This document shows positions 16,541 through 25,652 of a stretch of 64,000 nt of DNA, piece after piece. Source of the stretch: JAAYFJ01 sp964344295 (GTDB lineage Bacteria > Bacillota > Clostridia > Tissierellales > Peptoniphilaceae); the NCBI GenBank assembly GCA_964344295.1, contig CAYFMR010000005.1, positions 1 to 64,000 on the forward strand, in the 5' to 3' direction. The notes below the pieces were generated by a model. That model saw only the letters and a program-made list of their open reading frames with translations. It was not told where the DNA came from and ran no database searches. How positions within the stretch are numbered: the stretch's first letter is position 1; the number at the start of each line of letters is the position of its first letter. The translations under genes and the position numbers were made by a program.

Positions 16541-17341
16541 ATGCTCTATTTTTGCCCGACCCCCATTGGCAATTTAAAAGATATGACGTATCGCGCGGTG
16601 GAAGTACTGCGTCAAGCTGACCTCATCGCCTGTGAAGACACGCGTCATGCCGCCACGTTGTTGGCTGCTTATGAGATCCATGTGCCGCTGGTGAGCTTTC
16701 ACGAGCACAACGAGGCGAAACGCACTGAAGAACTCCTCGCCCGGGTGCAACAAGGCGAGGAGGTGGCTGTCATCTCCGATGCGGGGATGCCGGGCATTTC
16801 CGATCCGGGGATGCGGTTAATTCGCCGGGCCCAGGAAGAAGGTGTCCCCTATACGGTTTTACCGGGAGCCAACGCCGCCATCACGGCTGTGGTGGCCAGT
16901 GGCTGGGATGCTACGGGGTTTATGTACCTGGGATTTTTGCCCGGAAAGCAAGGAGAGCGTCAAGCGTTGTTGGAACGGGTGAAGACCCATCCGGGACCCT
17001 TGGTGATTTATGAGGCACCTCATCGGCTGCAAAAGACCTTGGAGACACTCTTAGCTGTGCTGGGCAATCGCCGGGTGGTGCTCTGCCGAGAGATGACCAA
17101 AATCTATGAAACATACCACCTCGGGGATCTGGAAAACTTCCTGGCCAACCACGAACCGCGAGGGGAGTATGTCATCGTGGTGCATGGCGCCGAAGCAGTG
17201 GAGGTTACCGACGCGGTCCTAAAAGAGGCAGCCCAAGCGTTGGTGGCCGACGGCGAGCGTCCCTCCCGAGCGGCACAGGAAGTGGCCAAACGCTACAATG
17301 TGGGGAAAAACCGGGTCTATGCCCTGTTACATGGAGAATGA
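16541..17341 (+). CDS. rsmI: 16S rRNA (cytidine1402-2'-O)-methyltransferase
   Basis: A 266-residue tetrapyrrole-methylase-fold enzyme methylating the 2'-OH of C1402 in the ribosomal decoding centre. Motifs: TPIGNLKDMTYRAVEVL at the N-terminus, CEDTRH, SDAGMPGISDPG (residues about 80-91), VLPGANAA and the EAPHRL segment. The C-terminal small helical domain ends in GKNRVYALL. The length is usual. The start has a taggagg site, and it sits between the tRNA methyltransferase and nurA genes. Confidence 0.95.
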   Translation: MLYFCPTPIGNLKDMTYRAVEVLRQADLIACEDTRHAATLLAAYEIHVPLVSFHEHNEAKRTEELLARVQQGEEVAVISDAGMPGISDPGMRLIRRAQEEGVPYTVLPGANAAITAVVASGWDATGFMYLGFLPGKQGERQALLERVKTHPGPLVIYEAPHRLQKTLETLLAVLGNRRVVLCREMTKIYETYHLGDLENFLANHEPRGEYVIVVHGAEAVEVTDAVLKEAAQALVADGERPSRAAQEVAKRYNVGKNRVYALLHGE

Positions 17342-17342
17342 T

Positions 17343-18260
17343 ATGGATTCGATGACCAATAGCATCAAAACGGCCTTGGCCCAGTTTAATGAAAGCTTGA
17401 CGAAACGTCGGGCTCAGGTGGAGTCGGTAAACCACGAGACCATGCGAGCCATCTTAATCGAACGCCTCGGCCCCATCACCGCCTTGCCTCCGACGACGCC
17501 GGAGGTGGTGGCTCAATGGGCGCCGTTAATCGGCGTGGATGGCTCCAATATCACCTTAGGGGGCAATGACCCTCATAATGTGACATTATTTTCCGCACTG
17601 GCTAAGAGTACGGATCCCGCCCAGGAAACGGTCACGGAGATTCGACTCCAGAGCCCGCTTTTAGGTGAGTGCGCCGCGACCTCCCGCGTCCTCTCCGCCT
17701 TGGAAATGGAGGTGGCTCGAAAGGCGGTGCTCACCCACCGCCCGCCGGTACTCATGATGGATGGCGGTCTGTTACGCTACATCATTGACGCTCAAGATGC
17801 TTTTACGGCCTTAAAAGACGCTTGCCTGACCACCGACACCCTCTTGGTAGGTGTCATCAAGGACATTAAGTCCCAAATGGTCAGCGAAGTCTGCCAGGAA
17901 CTGTGTCATTGGTATGATCGGGAAGCCCTCTTTGGCGTTTTGGAACGGGGAGAGCTCTTGGACGTGCAAAAGGCACAAAAACACGAAGACCTGGCCTCCG
18001 GATTTTTGCGTCCAGCCCACCACCCAGCCGCCATCGGCTTGGACGTCTTGGTAGAACAGCGGGAGCATTTGCCTGCACTGGCAAGGCTGGTCATGGCTTT
18101 GACCCCGGCAAAGAGTCGCGGGGTGCCGCTTTGGCTGGACTTGGTGGATCGGGAAGTGCGCCTGTCCAAAAGGGAGAGCGAGGCGCTTTTACGAGCTAAT
18201 TTGGACCCGGCCATCTATCGATTGTTTATGGCATCGGAACGGGAAGAGAGGCCCTTATGA
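17343..18260 (+). CDS. nurA: NurA-domain nuclease
   Basis: A 305-residue protein of the NurA family, 5'-3' DNA nucleases that act with the HerA translocase in end resection. Expected metal-binding acidic positions are visible in GVDGSN (residue about 60) and MMDGGLL (about 140), and the C-terminal part has the family's histidine-containing AHHPAAIGLD segment. ATG 17343 lies one base after the rsmI stop; an alternative start at 17298 lies inside rsmI. Its stop overlaps rnmV (ATGA). A HerA gene lies three genes downstream in the same operon, supporting function in repair. Confidence 0.82.
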   Translation: MDSMTNSIKTALAQFNESLTKRRAQVESVNHETMRAILIERLGPITALPPTTPEVVAQWAPLIGVDGSNITLGGNDPHNVTLFSALAKSTDPAQETVTEIRLQSPLLGECAATSRVLSALEMEVARKAVLTHRPPVLMMDGGLLRYIIDAQDAFTALKDACLTTDTLLVGVIKDIKSQMVSEVCQELCHWYDREALFGVLERGELLDVQKAQKHEDLASGFLRPAHHPAAIGLDVLVEQREHLPALARLVMALTPAKSRGVPLWLDLVDREVRLSKRESEALLRANLDPAIYRLFMASEREERPL

Positions 18261-18847
18261 AAATTAAAGAAATCATTGTCGTGGAAGGCAAAGACGACAT
18301 CACCGCCGTAAAACGGGCCGTGGACGCCACGGTCATCGCCACCCACGGCTTCGGCTTTGGCGAAAAGCTCTTAAAGGAGCTCAAAGTGGCCCAACAAAGG
18401 CAAGGCCTCGTCATCTTCACCGACCCGGATTACATGGGAAAAGAAATCCGAAAGCGCATACAAAAGGCGATTCCGGAGGCGAAACACGCTTACCTGCCTC
18501 GGGAAGAAGCGGTAGCCGGCGATGACGTAGGTATTGAAAATGCCACGCCTGAGAGCATCATCGAAGCGTTGACCCATGCTCGGGCTACGGTGACTGACCG
18601 AGAAGAGACGTTTGGCTTGGAAGATATGCGCCGTTGGGGTTTAAGAGATCACGAAGAGGCGCAAGAGCGGCGCCGGGTGGTGGCAAGAAAGCTCCACTTG
18701 GGTCACGGCAATGCCAAGCAATTTTTAAAAAAATTAAACGGTTACGGGATTTCCCGTGAAGAAGTGGAAGCTGTCATCCACAGTCTGGATGATGAAATCG
18801 AAGAGAAGAAAACACAGAGGAAAGGAAACCTATGCAACCGCAATTAA
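18257..18847 (+). CDS. rnmV: Ribonuclease M5
   Basis: A 196-residue TOPRIM-domain nuclease that matures 5S rRNA. The catalytic glutamate is in VVEGKDD (residue about 9) and the acidic pair in TDPDYMGKEIRKRI (about 55-60). A C-terminal segment binds the ribosomal protein/RNA substrate in the family. It overlaps nurA by four bases and tatD by 16. In Bacillus rnmV also lies near the tatD homologue; here ksgA is absent and herA follows instead. Confidence 0.9.
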   Translation: MKIKEIIVVEGKDDITAVKRAVDATVIATHGFGFGEKLLKELKVAQQRQGLVIFTDPDYMGKEIRKRIQKAIPEAKHAYLPREEAVAGDDVGIENATPESIIEALTHARATVTDREETFGLEDMRRWGLRDHEEAQERRRVVARKLHLGHGNAKQFLKKLNGYGISREEVEAVIHSLDDEIEEKKTQRKGNLCNRN

Positions 18848-19614
18848 CACATTTATTTGATTCCCATGCCCATTTGGATGATCCGCGCTTTGACGAGGAT
18901 CGCCATGAGGTCATCGCCTCTCTGCCGGAAAACGGCGTAGAGGGAATGGTGAACATTGGCTGCGATCTTCAGTCGAGCCGCCAATCGGTGGCTTTAGCGG
19001 AAGTCTATCCCTATGTGTGGGCTACGGTGGGCATTCATCCCCACGAAGCCAAGACCATTACGCCGGAAGCCTTAGAGGAACTGCGCAAGCTGGCTCGCCA
19101 CGAAAAAGTGGTGGCTATCGGAGAAGTGGGCTTGGATTACTACTATGACCACAGCCCTCGTGAGATTCAAAAGCTGGCTTTTCAGATGCAAATTCGATTG
19201 GCTCAGGAAGTGGATTTGCCTTTGGTGATTCACAGCCGGGAGGCAACCAAGGATGTAACGGACCTGCTCTTTTCCATGGCTCCGGACCACAAGGTGCTTT
19301 TGCACTGTTACTCCGGCTCCGTGGAGCAGGCCAAACTCTATGTGGACCAAGGCTATTACATCAGCCTGGCCGGTCCGGTAACGTATGGCAATGCCAAGGT
19401 GCCCAAGGAAGTGGCCAAGACCGTGCCGCTGGATCGTCTGCTCATTGAGACGGATAGTCCTTACCTCACCCCGGTACCCCGTCGTGGCAAACGAAACGAT
19501 CCCCGTAATGTCGCCTTTACCTGCGGAGAGATTGCTCGACTGCGGGGAATGGACCCCCAAGAGCTGGCGAAGATCACCGCTCAAAACGCCAAACGCTTCT
19601 ATGGCATCCAGTAG
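18832..19614 (+). CDS. tatD: TatD-family metal-dependent hydrolase
   Basis: A 260-residue TIM-barrel metallohydrolase related to 3'-5' DNA/RNA exonucleases. Metal-site motifs: FDSHAHLDD at the N-terminus, GEVGLDYY (residues about 98-105), HSREA (about 135), HCYSGS (about 160) and ETDSPYLTP (about 208). The length is normal. ATG 18832 is inside the end of rnmV with aggaaacc just before it. Placement with nurA and herA suggests DNA repair rather than only housekeeping turnover; that is inference. Confidence 0.92.
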   Translation: MQPQLTHLFDSHAHLDDPRFDEDRHEVIASLPENGVEGMVNIGCDLQSSRQSVALAEVYPYVWATVGIHPHEAKTITPEALEELRKLARHEKVVAIGEVGLDYYYDHSPREIQKLAFQMQIRLAQEVDLPLVIHSREATKDVTDLLFSMAPDHKVLLHCYSGSVEQAKLYVDQGYYISLAGPVTYGNAKVPKEVAKTVPLDRLLIETDSPYLTPVPRRGKRNDPRNVAFTCGEIARLRGMDPQELAKITAQNAKRFYGIQ

Positions 19615-19623
19615 GAGGTTTCT

Positions 19624-21432
19624 ATGAAAGTTGTTGGAATCACAGGTCCTCAGGAGGTCTATCTGGCCTCTTCCAGTCGCAATTTTCGCATGAATGAATA
19701 CTTAATGGTCGAAGACCCGGTCATGGGAAGCCTCGCCGGTGAAGTCGTGATGGCTCAAACCTATAATCGCTTTATCCCCATGGCGATCCATGATGAGTTT
19801 GTGGACCAAGGGGTGTTGGAATCGTTGCAGGCGCTAGGATTCCAAGTGGATGAAGAGACGATTTACATGGCGAAGCTACGCCTGTTTCGCGAGGCGGAAT
19901 TTCCCGTGGAGACGGGATCTGATGCCAGAGAGCCGGTTTTTGATGAAGTGCGGGAGTTGATCCTCCATGGCAGCTTGCCAAGTGCTCTGGCCCTCGGCGA
20001 GATCAAGCACTCGGAAGCCTTGGCCCAGACGATGGATCATGATCTGCAAGGACTCTTTTCCGTCTTGGACAAAGGGGCGGTGGAAGGGCAACGAGGAGTA
20101 CCCTATTTGTGGGATTTGCGTCGGCAACACCAGTACCCTCACATGGGAATTTTTGGCGCTTCCGGATCCGGCAAGTCCTTTGGCATGCGAGTGATTTTAG
20201 AAGAATTGATGAAAAAAAACATGCCCACGGTGGTGTTGGATCCTCATAATGAAATGGATTTTTCCGACGACGCCTTTTACCGAGAACGCCAGGCGATTCT
20301 GCGAGTGGGGATGGATACCGGTGTGAGTTTTGAGGAGTTGACGGTAGGGGATTTGACCACCTTATTGGAAGCGGCCGGTGAGCTGACGGACAACATGAAA
20401 AATGCCATTGCGTCCCTCTTTCGGAAAGGGGAGTCAATCCATGCCTTTCGCAATCGCATTGAAGATTTGCAAGTCGGTTTAGAGCTGGGGTCTGAAGGAT
20501 TGCAGAAGGCCTTGGATGAGGCCCCATCCCTCGATGAGCAAACCATGTGGAAACGCCGCATCAAACTCTTCCACCGCCTGGGCCGCTCCTCTCATGAAGC
20601 CACCTTGCGGGCACTGAATTGGCGTTTGGGCCGGCTCGAGCGGGAAGGACTTTTCGGGTTTACCATCGACCCGATCACCGAAGCCTTGATGGTGGGAAAA
20701 TTGGTGGTGCTACAAGGGGAAACGAAACTATTAGCTATCTTTGCCACCTACCTATTTCGCCGTCTCTACACCTTGCGTCGAGAGTACCGGGATTTGACCT
20801 ATCGCGGGTTGCCTGCTGACTACTTCCCGCCGTTTTTCCTGGTAACGGATGAGGCGCACAATTTTGCCCCTAAGGCCCTCCCCACGCCGACGAAGAGCGT
20901 TTTACGAGAGATTGCCCAAGAGGGAAGGAAGTACGGGACTTACCTGATTTTGGCAACGCAGCGGCCGGCGCTGTTGGACGATACCATTAACGCCCAGTTA
21001 AATACCAAGATGGTCTTTCGTATTGTGAGGGCGCCGGATATTGATATCATCCGCGCCGAGACAGACCTGTCGACGGAAGATGCCAAGCGCTTGCCCCATT
21101 TGCAAACCGGGGATGTGTTTATTTCCTCTGCGGCGGCAGGGCGTACCAATTACGTGCGCATTCGTATGGCCGATACGAAAAGTCCTCACGGTGAAAACCC
21201 CTTTGATGAATGGCTAAAGCATGCCAAAGCCAAGGAGGAGGACTTGTTAGAAGCCCTGTCGGATTTCTGGCCCATTGACGAGGGCATGCTTTTACCGATT
21301 TTACAAGCATTGGAGCAAAAAGGCATGTCCATGACGTTGGACACGTTGAAAGGACGGCTACAAGACTTGGTGACCGCCGGCTTGGTCAAGGAAGAAAAAG
21401 GCCTATTCGGCAACGTATACCGCATAGAGTAA
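19624..21432 (+). CDS. herA: HerA-like hexameric DNA translocase
   Basis: A 602-residue ATPase. An N-terminal HAS-type beta barrel (residues about 1-120) is followed by a RecA-like motor with Walker A GASGSGKS (about 178-185), Walker B LVTDEAHN (about 407-414) and a sensor region ATQRPALL. The C-terminal 60 residues (IDEGMLLPILQALEQKG...) resemble a winged helix. Bacterial HerA partners with NurA or other nucleases; nurA is in the same operon. There is no helicase-only domain. The stop lies seven bases before glgB. Confidence 0.88.
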   Translation: MKVVGITGPQEVYLASSSRNFRMNEYLMVEDPVMGSLAGEVVMAQTYNRFIPMAIHDEFVDQGVLESLQALGFQVDEETIYMAKLRLFREAEFPVETGSDAREPVFDEVRELILHGSLPSALALGEIKHSEALAQTMDHDLQGLFSVLDKGAVEGQRGVPYLWDLRRQHQYPHMGIFGASGSGKSFGMRVILEELMKKNMPTVVLDPHNEMDFSDDAFYRERQAILRVGMDTGVSFEELTVGDLTTLLEAAGELTDNMKNAIASLFRKGESIHAFRNRIEDLQVGLELGSEGLQKALDEAPSLDEQTMWKRRIKLFHRLGRSSHEATLRALNWRLGRLEREGLFGFTIDPITEALMVGKLVVLQGETKLLAIFATYLFRRLYTLRREYRDLTYRGLPADYFPPFFLVTDEAHNFAPKALPTPTKSVLREIAQEGRKYGTYLILATQRPALLDDTINAQLNTKMVFRIVRAPDIDIIRAETDLSTEDAKRLPHLQTGDVFISSAAAGRTNYVRIRMADTKSPHGENPFDEWLKHAKAKEEDLLEALSDFWPIDEGMLLPILQALEQKGMSMTLDTLKGRLQDLVTAGLVKEEKGLFGNVYRIE

Positions 21433-21439
21433 GGAGGCG

Positions 21440-23350
21440 ATGGCCTTGAAAGAGAAAAATCTGGACCATATCAAACATCAGCAACAAATTGATGCCCACC
21501 TGTTTCACGAAGGGACCCATTATCGCGCCTACCAATTTTTAGGGGCCCATCCGGAAGGACAGGCGGTACGCTTTACCACTTGGGCTCCGCGTGCCAAAGA
21601 AGTCTATCTCATCGGTGACTTTGCCGGATGGACGGACCCGGGACTGCCCATGGCGCGCATTGAGGATAGCGGCTTGTGGACGATTTTGGTGGAGAATGTC
21701 AAGCCCTACCAAAACTATAAATACCGTATCGTGGCAGCTCACGGGGAAATCAGAGTCAAAGCCGACCCCTTCGCCTTCCATGCGGAAGAACGTCCCCGCA
21801 CCGCCACAAAATACTTCCCCATCGAAGGCTATCCATGGAAAGATGGGGCCTACATGGACGCTCGTAAAAACCGTCGCATGCACGAAGAACCCATGAATAT
21901 CTACGAAGCAAACATGTTGTCGTGGAAAAAGAACGAAGATGGCAAACCCCTTTCCTACCTGGAATTTGCCAAGGAAATAGTGCCCTATCTGAAAAAGATG
22001 GGCTACACGCATTTGGAATTGATGCCCATCATGGAACACCCCTTTGATGGTTCCTGGGGTTACCAAGTCACGGGCTATTACGCACCCACGTCCCGCTATG
22101 GCACGCCCCACGATATGATGGCTATGGTGGACTATTTTCACCAACACGGCATTGGCATTATCCTGGATTGGGTGCCTGTGCATTTTTGCAAAGACGATTT
22201 CGGCCTGGCCCGCTTTGATGGGACTTACCTCTATGAGTCCCTAGATGCCGGCAAGAGTGAAAACATGGACTGGGGTACATTAAACTTTGACTTTTCCAAA
22301 CCGGAGGTCCAAAGCTTTTTGATCTCCAACGCGGTGTTCTGGTTTGACCGCTACCACATTGACGGCCTCAGAGTGGACGCCGTGTCCTATATGCTTTACA
22401 AAGATTACAGCAAAAAAGGAGAGGCGGAAACGGATGAGGACGGCGTGGCCTTTGTAAAAAAATTAAACCGCGTGGTCAAAGAGATGCACCCGGGCTGCAT
22501 GATGATCGCCGAAGAAAGTACCGCCTGGCCCCAGGTGACGGCGGCGGTGGAAGATGGCGGATTGGGCTTTGACTTCAAGTGGAATATGGGTTGGCGCCAT
22601 GATATTTTAGAGTACATGGAAACCGATCCTCTCTATCGCAAGTACAACCAAAAGGCTTTGACCTTTCCCTTGGTATATGCGTTTTCCGAACACTACGTGC
22701 TGCCCTTTAGCCATGACGAAGTGGTCCATGGCAAGCGCTCCATGCTCGATAAGATGCAGGGCAATTACGAGGCCAAGTTTAATAACCTACGTCTGCTCTA
22801 CGGCTACACGATGGCCATGCCGGGCAAGAAACTCTTGTTCATGGGTAGCGAGTTCGGTCAGTTTATCGAATGGAACGAGTGGAAGGCATTAGATTGGCAC
22901 CTGTTGGAATACCCCCAACACGAAAAGCTCAGTCGCTACGTAAAGGATTTAAACGCAGCCTACCGCACTTATCCGGCCCTATACCAGTTGGATGACAGCC
23001 CGGAAGGTTTCCAATGGCTGGAACACACCAACCACCAAGAAAGCATCTTGGCCTTTGCCAGAAAAGATCGGGAGGGACGGGCGGTTCTGTGCCTGTTTAA
23101 CTTTACGCCGGTGGAACGTCTTCACTATCCCTTGGGCGTTCCGGCACCCGGCACCTATAAGACGCTGATCACCTCGGCACATCGACGTTACGGTGGCAGC
23201 TTACCTCGCGTGAAGCAATACAAGACCATCGACCAACCCCACGGCGATTTCGCCCAACACTTGCGTGTGGATCTGCCGGGGCTTAGTGCGGTTTACCTCG
23301 TCCTAGACGAGTCGCCGAAGAAACAACCATCAACGGAGCAATCACCCTGA
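21440..23350 (+). CDS. glgB: 1,4-alpha-glucan branching enzyme
   Basis: A 636-residue GH13 enzyme making alpha-1,6 branches in glycogen. N-terminal CBM48 (about residues 35-115), catalytic barrel with nucleophile Asp in DGLRVDAVS (about 312), acid Glu in IAEESTAWP (about 355) and SHDEVVHGK (about 422-430), then an all-beta C-domain. The ATG at 21440 is only two bases from aaggagg; TTG at 21446 has better spacing and may be the real start. It is first of four glycogen genes, continuing the nurA-herA transcription unit. Confidence 0.96.
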   Translation: MALKEKNLDHIKHQQQIDAHLFHEGTHYRAYQFLGAHPEGQAVRFTTWAPRAKEVYLIGDFAGWTDPGLPMARIEDSGLWTILVENVKPYQNYKYRIVAAHGEIRVKADPFAFHAEERPRTATKYFPIEGYPWKDGAYMDARKNRRMHEEPMNIYEANMLSWKKNEDGKPLSYLEFAKEIVPYLKKMGYTHLELMPIMEHPFDGSWGYQVTGYYAPTSRYGTPHDMMAMVDYFHQHGIGIILDWVPVHFCKDDFGLARFDGTYLYESLDAGKSENMDWGTLNFDFSKPEVQSFLISNAVFWFDRYHIDGLRVDAVSYMLYKDYSKKGEAETDEDGVAFVKKLNRVVKEMHPGCMMIAEESTAWPQVTAAVEDGGLGFDFKWNMGWRHDILEYMETDPLYRKYNQKALTFPLVYAFSEHYVLPFSHDEVVHGKRSMLDKMQGNYEAKFNNLRLLYGYTMAMPGKKLLFMGSEFGQFIEWNEWKALDWHLLEYPQHEKLSRYVKDLNAAYRTYPALYQLDDSPEGFQWLEHTNHQESILAFARKDREGRAVLCLFNFTPVERLHYPLGVPAPGTYKTLITSAHRRYGGSLPRVKQYKTIDQPHGDFAQHLRVDLPGLSAVYLVLDESPKKQPSTEQSP

Positions 23351-23369
23351 AACCGGAAAGGAGGCCCTC

Positions 23370-24500
23370 ATGTCCGGAAACAAACTACTAGCATTGGTAC
23401 TGGCCGGAGGACAAGGTAGCCGGCTCAAGGCGTTGACCAAGCGCGTGGCCAAACCGGCGGTACCTTTTGGCGGTAAATACCGCATCATCGATTTTGCGCT
23501 GTCAAACGCGACCAACTCCGACATTGACAACGTGGCGATTTTGACCCAATATAAGCACCATTTACTCAATGACCACCTAGGGATCGGCGCCCCTTGGAAC
23601 TTTGACAGAAACTTCGGGGGATTGAAAATTCTCTCCCCCTTTACCAGTGAAGATGGCGGCCGTTGGTTTACGGGAACGGCCAATGCCATCTACGAAAACT
23701 TAGACGTACTGGACGAGATGGATATGGACTATATCCTCATCCTCTCCGGTGACCATATCTATAAAATGGACTACCAAAAAATGCTCCAATACCACAAGGA
23801 GAAAGAGGCGGATTGCAGTATTGCCGTCATGGAAGTGCCGTGGGAAGACGCCCCGCGCTTTGGCATCATGAATACGGATGAGGCCGGCCGAATCACCGAA
23901 TTTGTAGAAAAACCGGCTCAGCCGAAGAGCAATTTGGCATCGATGGGCATTTACATTTTCAATTGGAAAGTATTAAGAGAACAGCTGGTGCAGGATGAAG
24001 AGGACGAGCATTCCGACAACGACTTTGGAAAAAACATCATCCCCAACATGCTACGCCAGGGTCTATCCCTTTACGCCTACACCTTCAAAGGGTATTGGAA
24101 AGACGTGGGAACGGTACGCTCTTACTGGCAGGCCAACATGGATCTTTTGGACCCCCATAACTCTTTAGACCTCTATGATCGGGATTGGCGCATCTACACC
24201 AAGACAAAAAACATCCCGCCCCAAAAAATCGAAGCGGGCTCAAAAGTGCAAGAGTCACTGGTGACGGAAGGTTGCCACATCTACGGCGAAGTCCATAAAT
24301 CGGTGCTATTTGACCGTGTCAAAGTACACCCGGATGCCAAGGTCACCAACTCCGTCGTCCTTTCCAACGCCGTGATCGAAGAAGGGGCGGTGGTGGATCA
24401 TGCCATTATCATGGAAGACATCGTCATTAAGAAGGGTGAAGTCGTGGGAAGAGAAGGTAAGATCGCCCTTGTTTCCCCCGATGGCACCCAGTATGAATAG
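23370..24500 (+). CDS. glgC: Glucose-1-phosphate adenylyltransferase, catalytic subunit
   Basis: A 376-residue nucleotidyltransferase making ADP-glucose from ATP and glucose-1-phosphate. N-terminal GGQGSRLKALTKRVAKPAV signature, the GGKYRIIDFALSN segment, the catalytic Asp in SGDHIYKMDY (residues about 128-137) and the substrate site FVEKPAQPKS. The C-terminal part is a left-handed beta-helix of hexapeptide repeats. It starts 19 bases after glgB with an aaaggagg site. The length is close to other Firmicute GlgC proteins. Confidence 0.96.
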   Translation: MSGNKLLALVLAGGQGSRLKALTKRVAKPAVPFGGKYRIIDFALSNATNSDIDNVAILTQYKHHLLNDHLGIGAPWNFDRNFGGLKILSPFTSEDGGRWFTGTANAIYENLDVLDEMDMDYILILSGDHIYKMDYQKMLQYHKEKEADCSIAVMEVPWEDAPRFGIMNTDEAGRITEFVEKPAQPKSNLASMGIYIFNWKVLREQLVQDEEDEHSDNDFGKNIIPNMLRQGLSLYAYTFKGYWKDVGTVRSYWQANMDLLDPHNSLDLYDRDWRIYTKTKNIPPQKIEAGSKVQESLVTEGCHIYGEVHKSVLFDRVKVHPDAKVTNSVVLSNAVIEEGAVVDHAIIMEDIVIKKGEVVGREGKIALVSPDGTQYE

Positions 24501-24509
24501 GAGGTCGTC

Positions 24510-25652
24510 ATGAACAACTGTTTAGGAATCATCATGGGTGGACACCAGGCAAAAGATTTAACCCCCTTGACGGAATCCCGTCCGCTGTCGATGCTTCCCT
24601 TTGGCGGACGCTATCGACTGTTGGACTTTACCATGTCCAACATGGTCCACAACGGCATCAACACCGTGGCTATCTACACGGGTGAAAAAATCCGTTCGAT
24701 GATGGACCACTTGGGAAACGGGAAACCATGGGACTTAAACCGTCGTTTTAAGGGCCTTTTTATCTTCCCACCCCTGTATAGCTCTGATTTATTGTCTAAA
24801 TACGGAGAATTGGGAGACTTTTTCTCCACGGAAACCTTTTTTAAGCAAGCCCGAGAAGAGTATGTGCTCCTGGCCGATCCGCGATTTCTGCATCGCGTCA
24901 ACCTGTCCCAAGTCTTTCAGGAATATGTGGATTCCGGCGCCGATGTGGCCATGATTTACCAAGAGGTCACCGGCGATAATGGCGGTTATTTCCACGCCAC
25001 CACCCTTCGGTTGAATGACGATAACCGGGTGCTGTCTCTCGGGTACAACCTGGGACACGAGTCGTCCATTGCATTATTTTTAGGCCTGACCTTTATCAAA
25101 AAGGATGTACTGATGGATTTAATTTATCGCAGCATCGAAAACGGCACAGCCCGCTCATTGCGCGAAGCTATCACCAATAACCGAGAAGAACTTCGCGTCA
25201 TCGGCATTCCCCATCAAGGCCATGTGGAATACATCCATGACATCCACACCTACTACCGGGCCAACATGAACCTGCTAGACAACGACGTCTACGAAGAACT
25301 ATTTTGCCAAGACGCTCCGGTTTTGACCAAGGCCAAAGACGAACCATCGACGTACTATGGCAAAGACGCCCGGGTGGAAAACTCCCTAGTCGCCAACGGT
25401 TGCATCATCGAAGGGGAAGTGGTCAACTCGATCCTGTTTCGGGGCGTCGTCGTGGGCAAAGGCACCTTGGTGAAAAACTCGATTTTAATGCAAAAGACGA
25501 CGGTAGGGGAAGATGCTGCGATCATCAACTCCATTACTGACAAATACGTGGTCATCGACGACCATGTCACCTTGGCGGGCACGACCTTAGCCCCCTATGT
25601 AGCTGGTAAAGAGCGCGAGATTAAAAGGATCGCAAATCAGGTGAGATCATGA
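24510..25652 (+). CDS. glgD: ADP-glucose pyrophosphorylase regulatory subunit GlgD
   Basis: A 380-residue GlgC paralogue. It keeps the fold (PFGGRYRLLDFTMSN and the hexapeptide C-terminus) but the N-terminal phosphate loop is GGHQAKDLTPLTES rather than the GlgC G-G-x-G-x-R-L pattern, and the catalytic SGDH is replaced by LADPRFLH. It is therefore probably the non-catalytic subunit that raises GlgC activity, as in Bacillus and Clostridia. It begins nine bases after glgC and overlaps glgA by four. Confidence 0.94.
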   Translation: MNNCLGIIMGGHQAKDLTPLTESRPLSMLPFGGRYRLLDFTMSNMVHNGINTVAIYTGEKIRSMMDHLGNGKPWDLNRRFKGLFIFPPLYSSDLLSKYGELGDFFSTETFFKQAREEYVLLADPRFLHRVNLSQVFQEYVDSGADVAMIYQEVTGDNGGYFHATTLRLNDDNRVLSLGYNLGHESSIALFLGLTFIKKDVLMDLIYRSIENGTARSLREAITNNREELRVIGIPHQGHVEYIHDIHTYYRANMNLLDNDVYEELFCQDAPVLTKAKDEPSTYYGKDARVENSLVANGCIIEGEVVNSILFRGVVVGKGTLVKNSILMQKTTVGEDAAIINSITDKYVVIDDHVTLAGTTLAPYVAGKEREIKRIANQVRS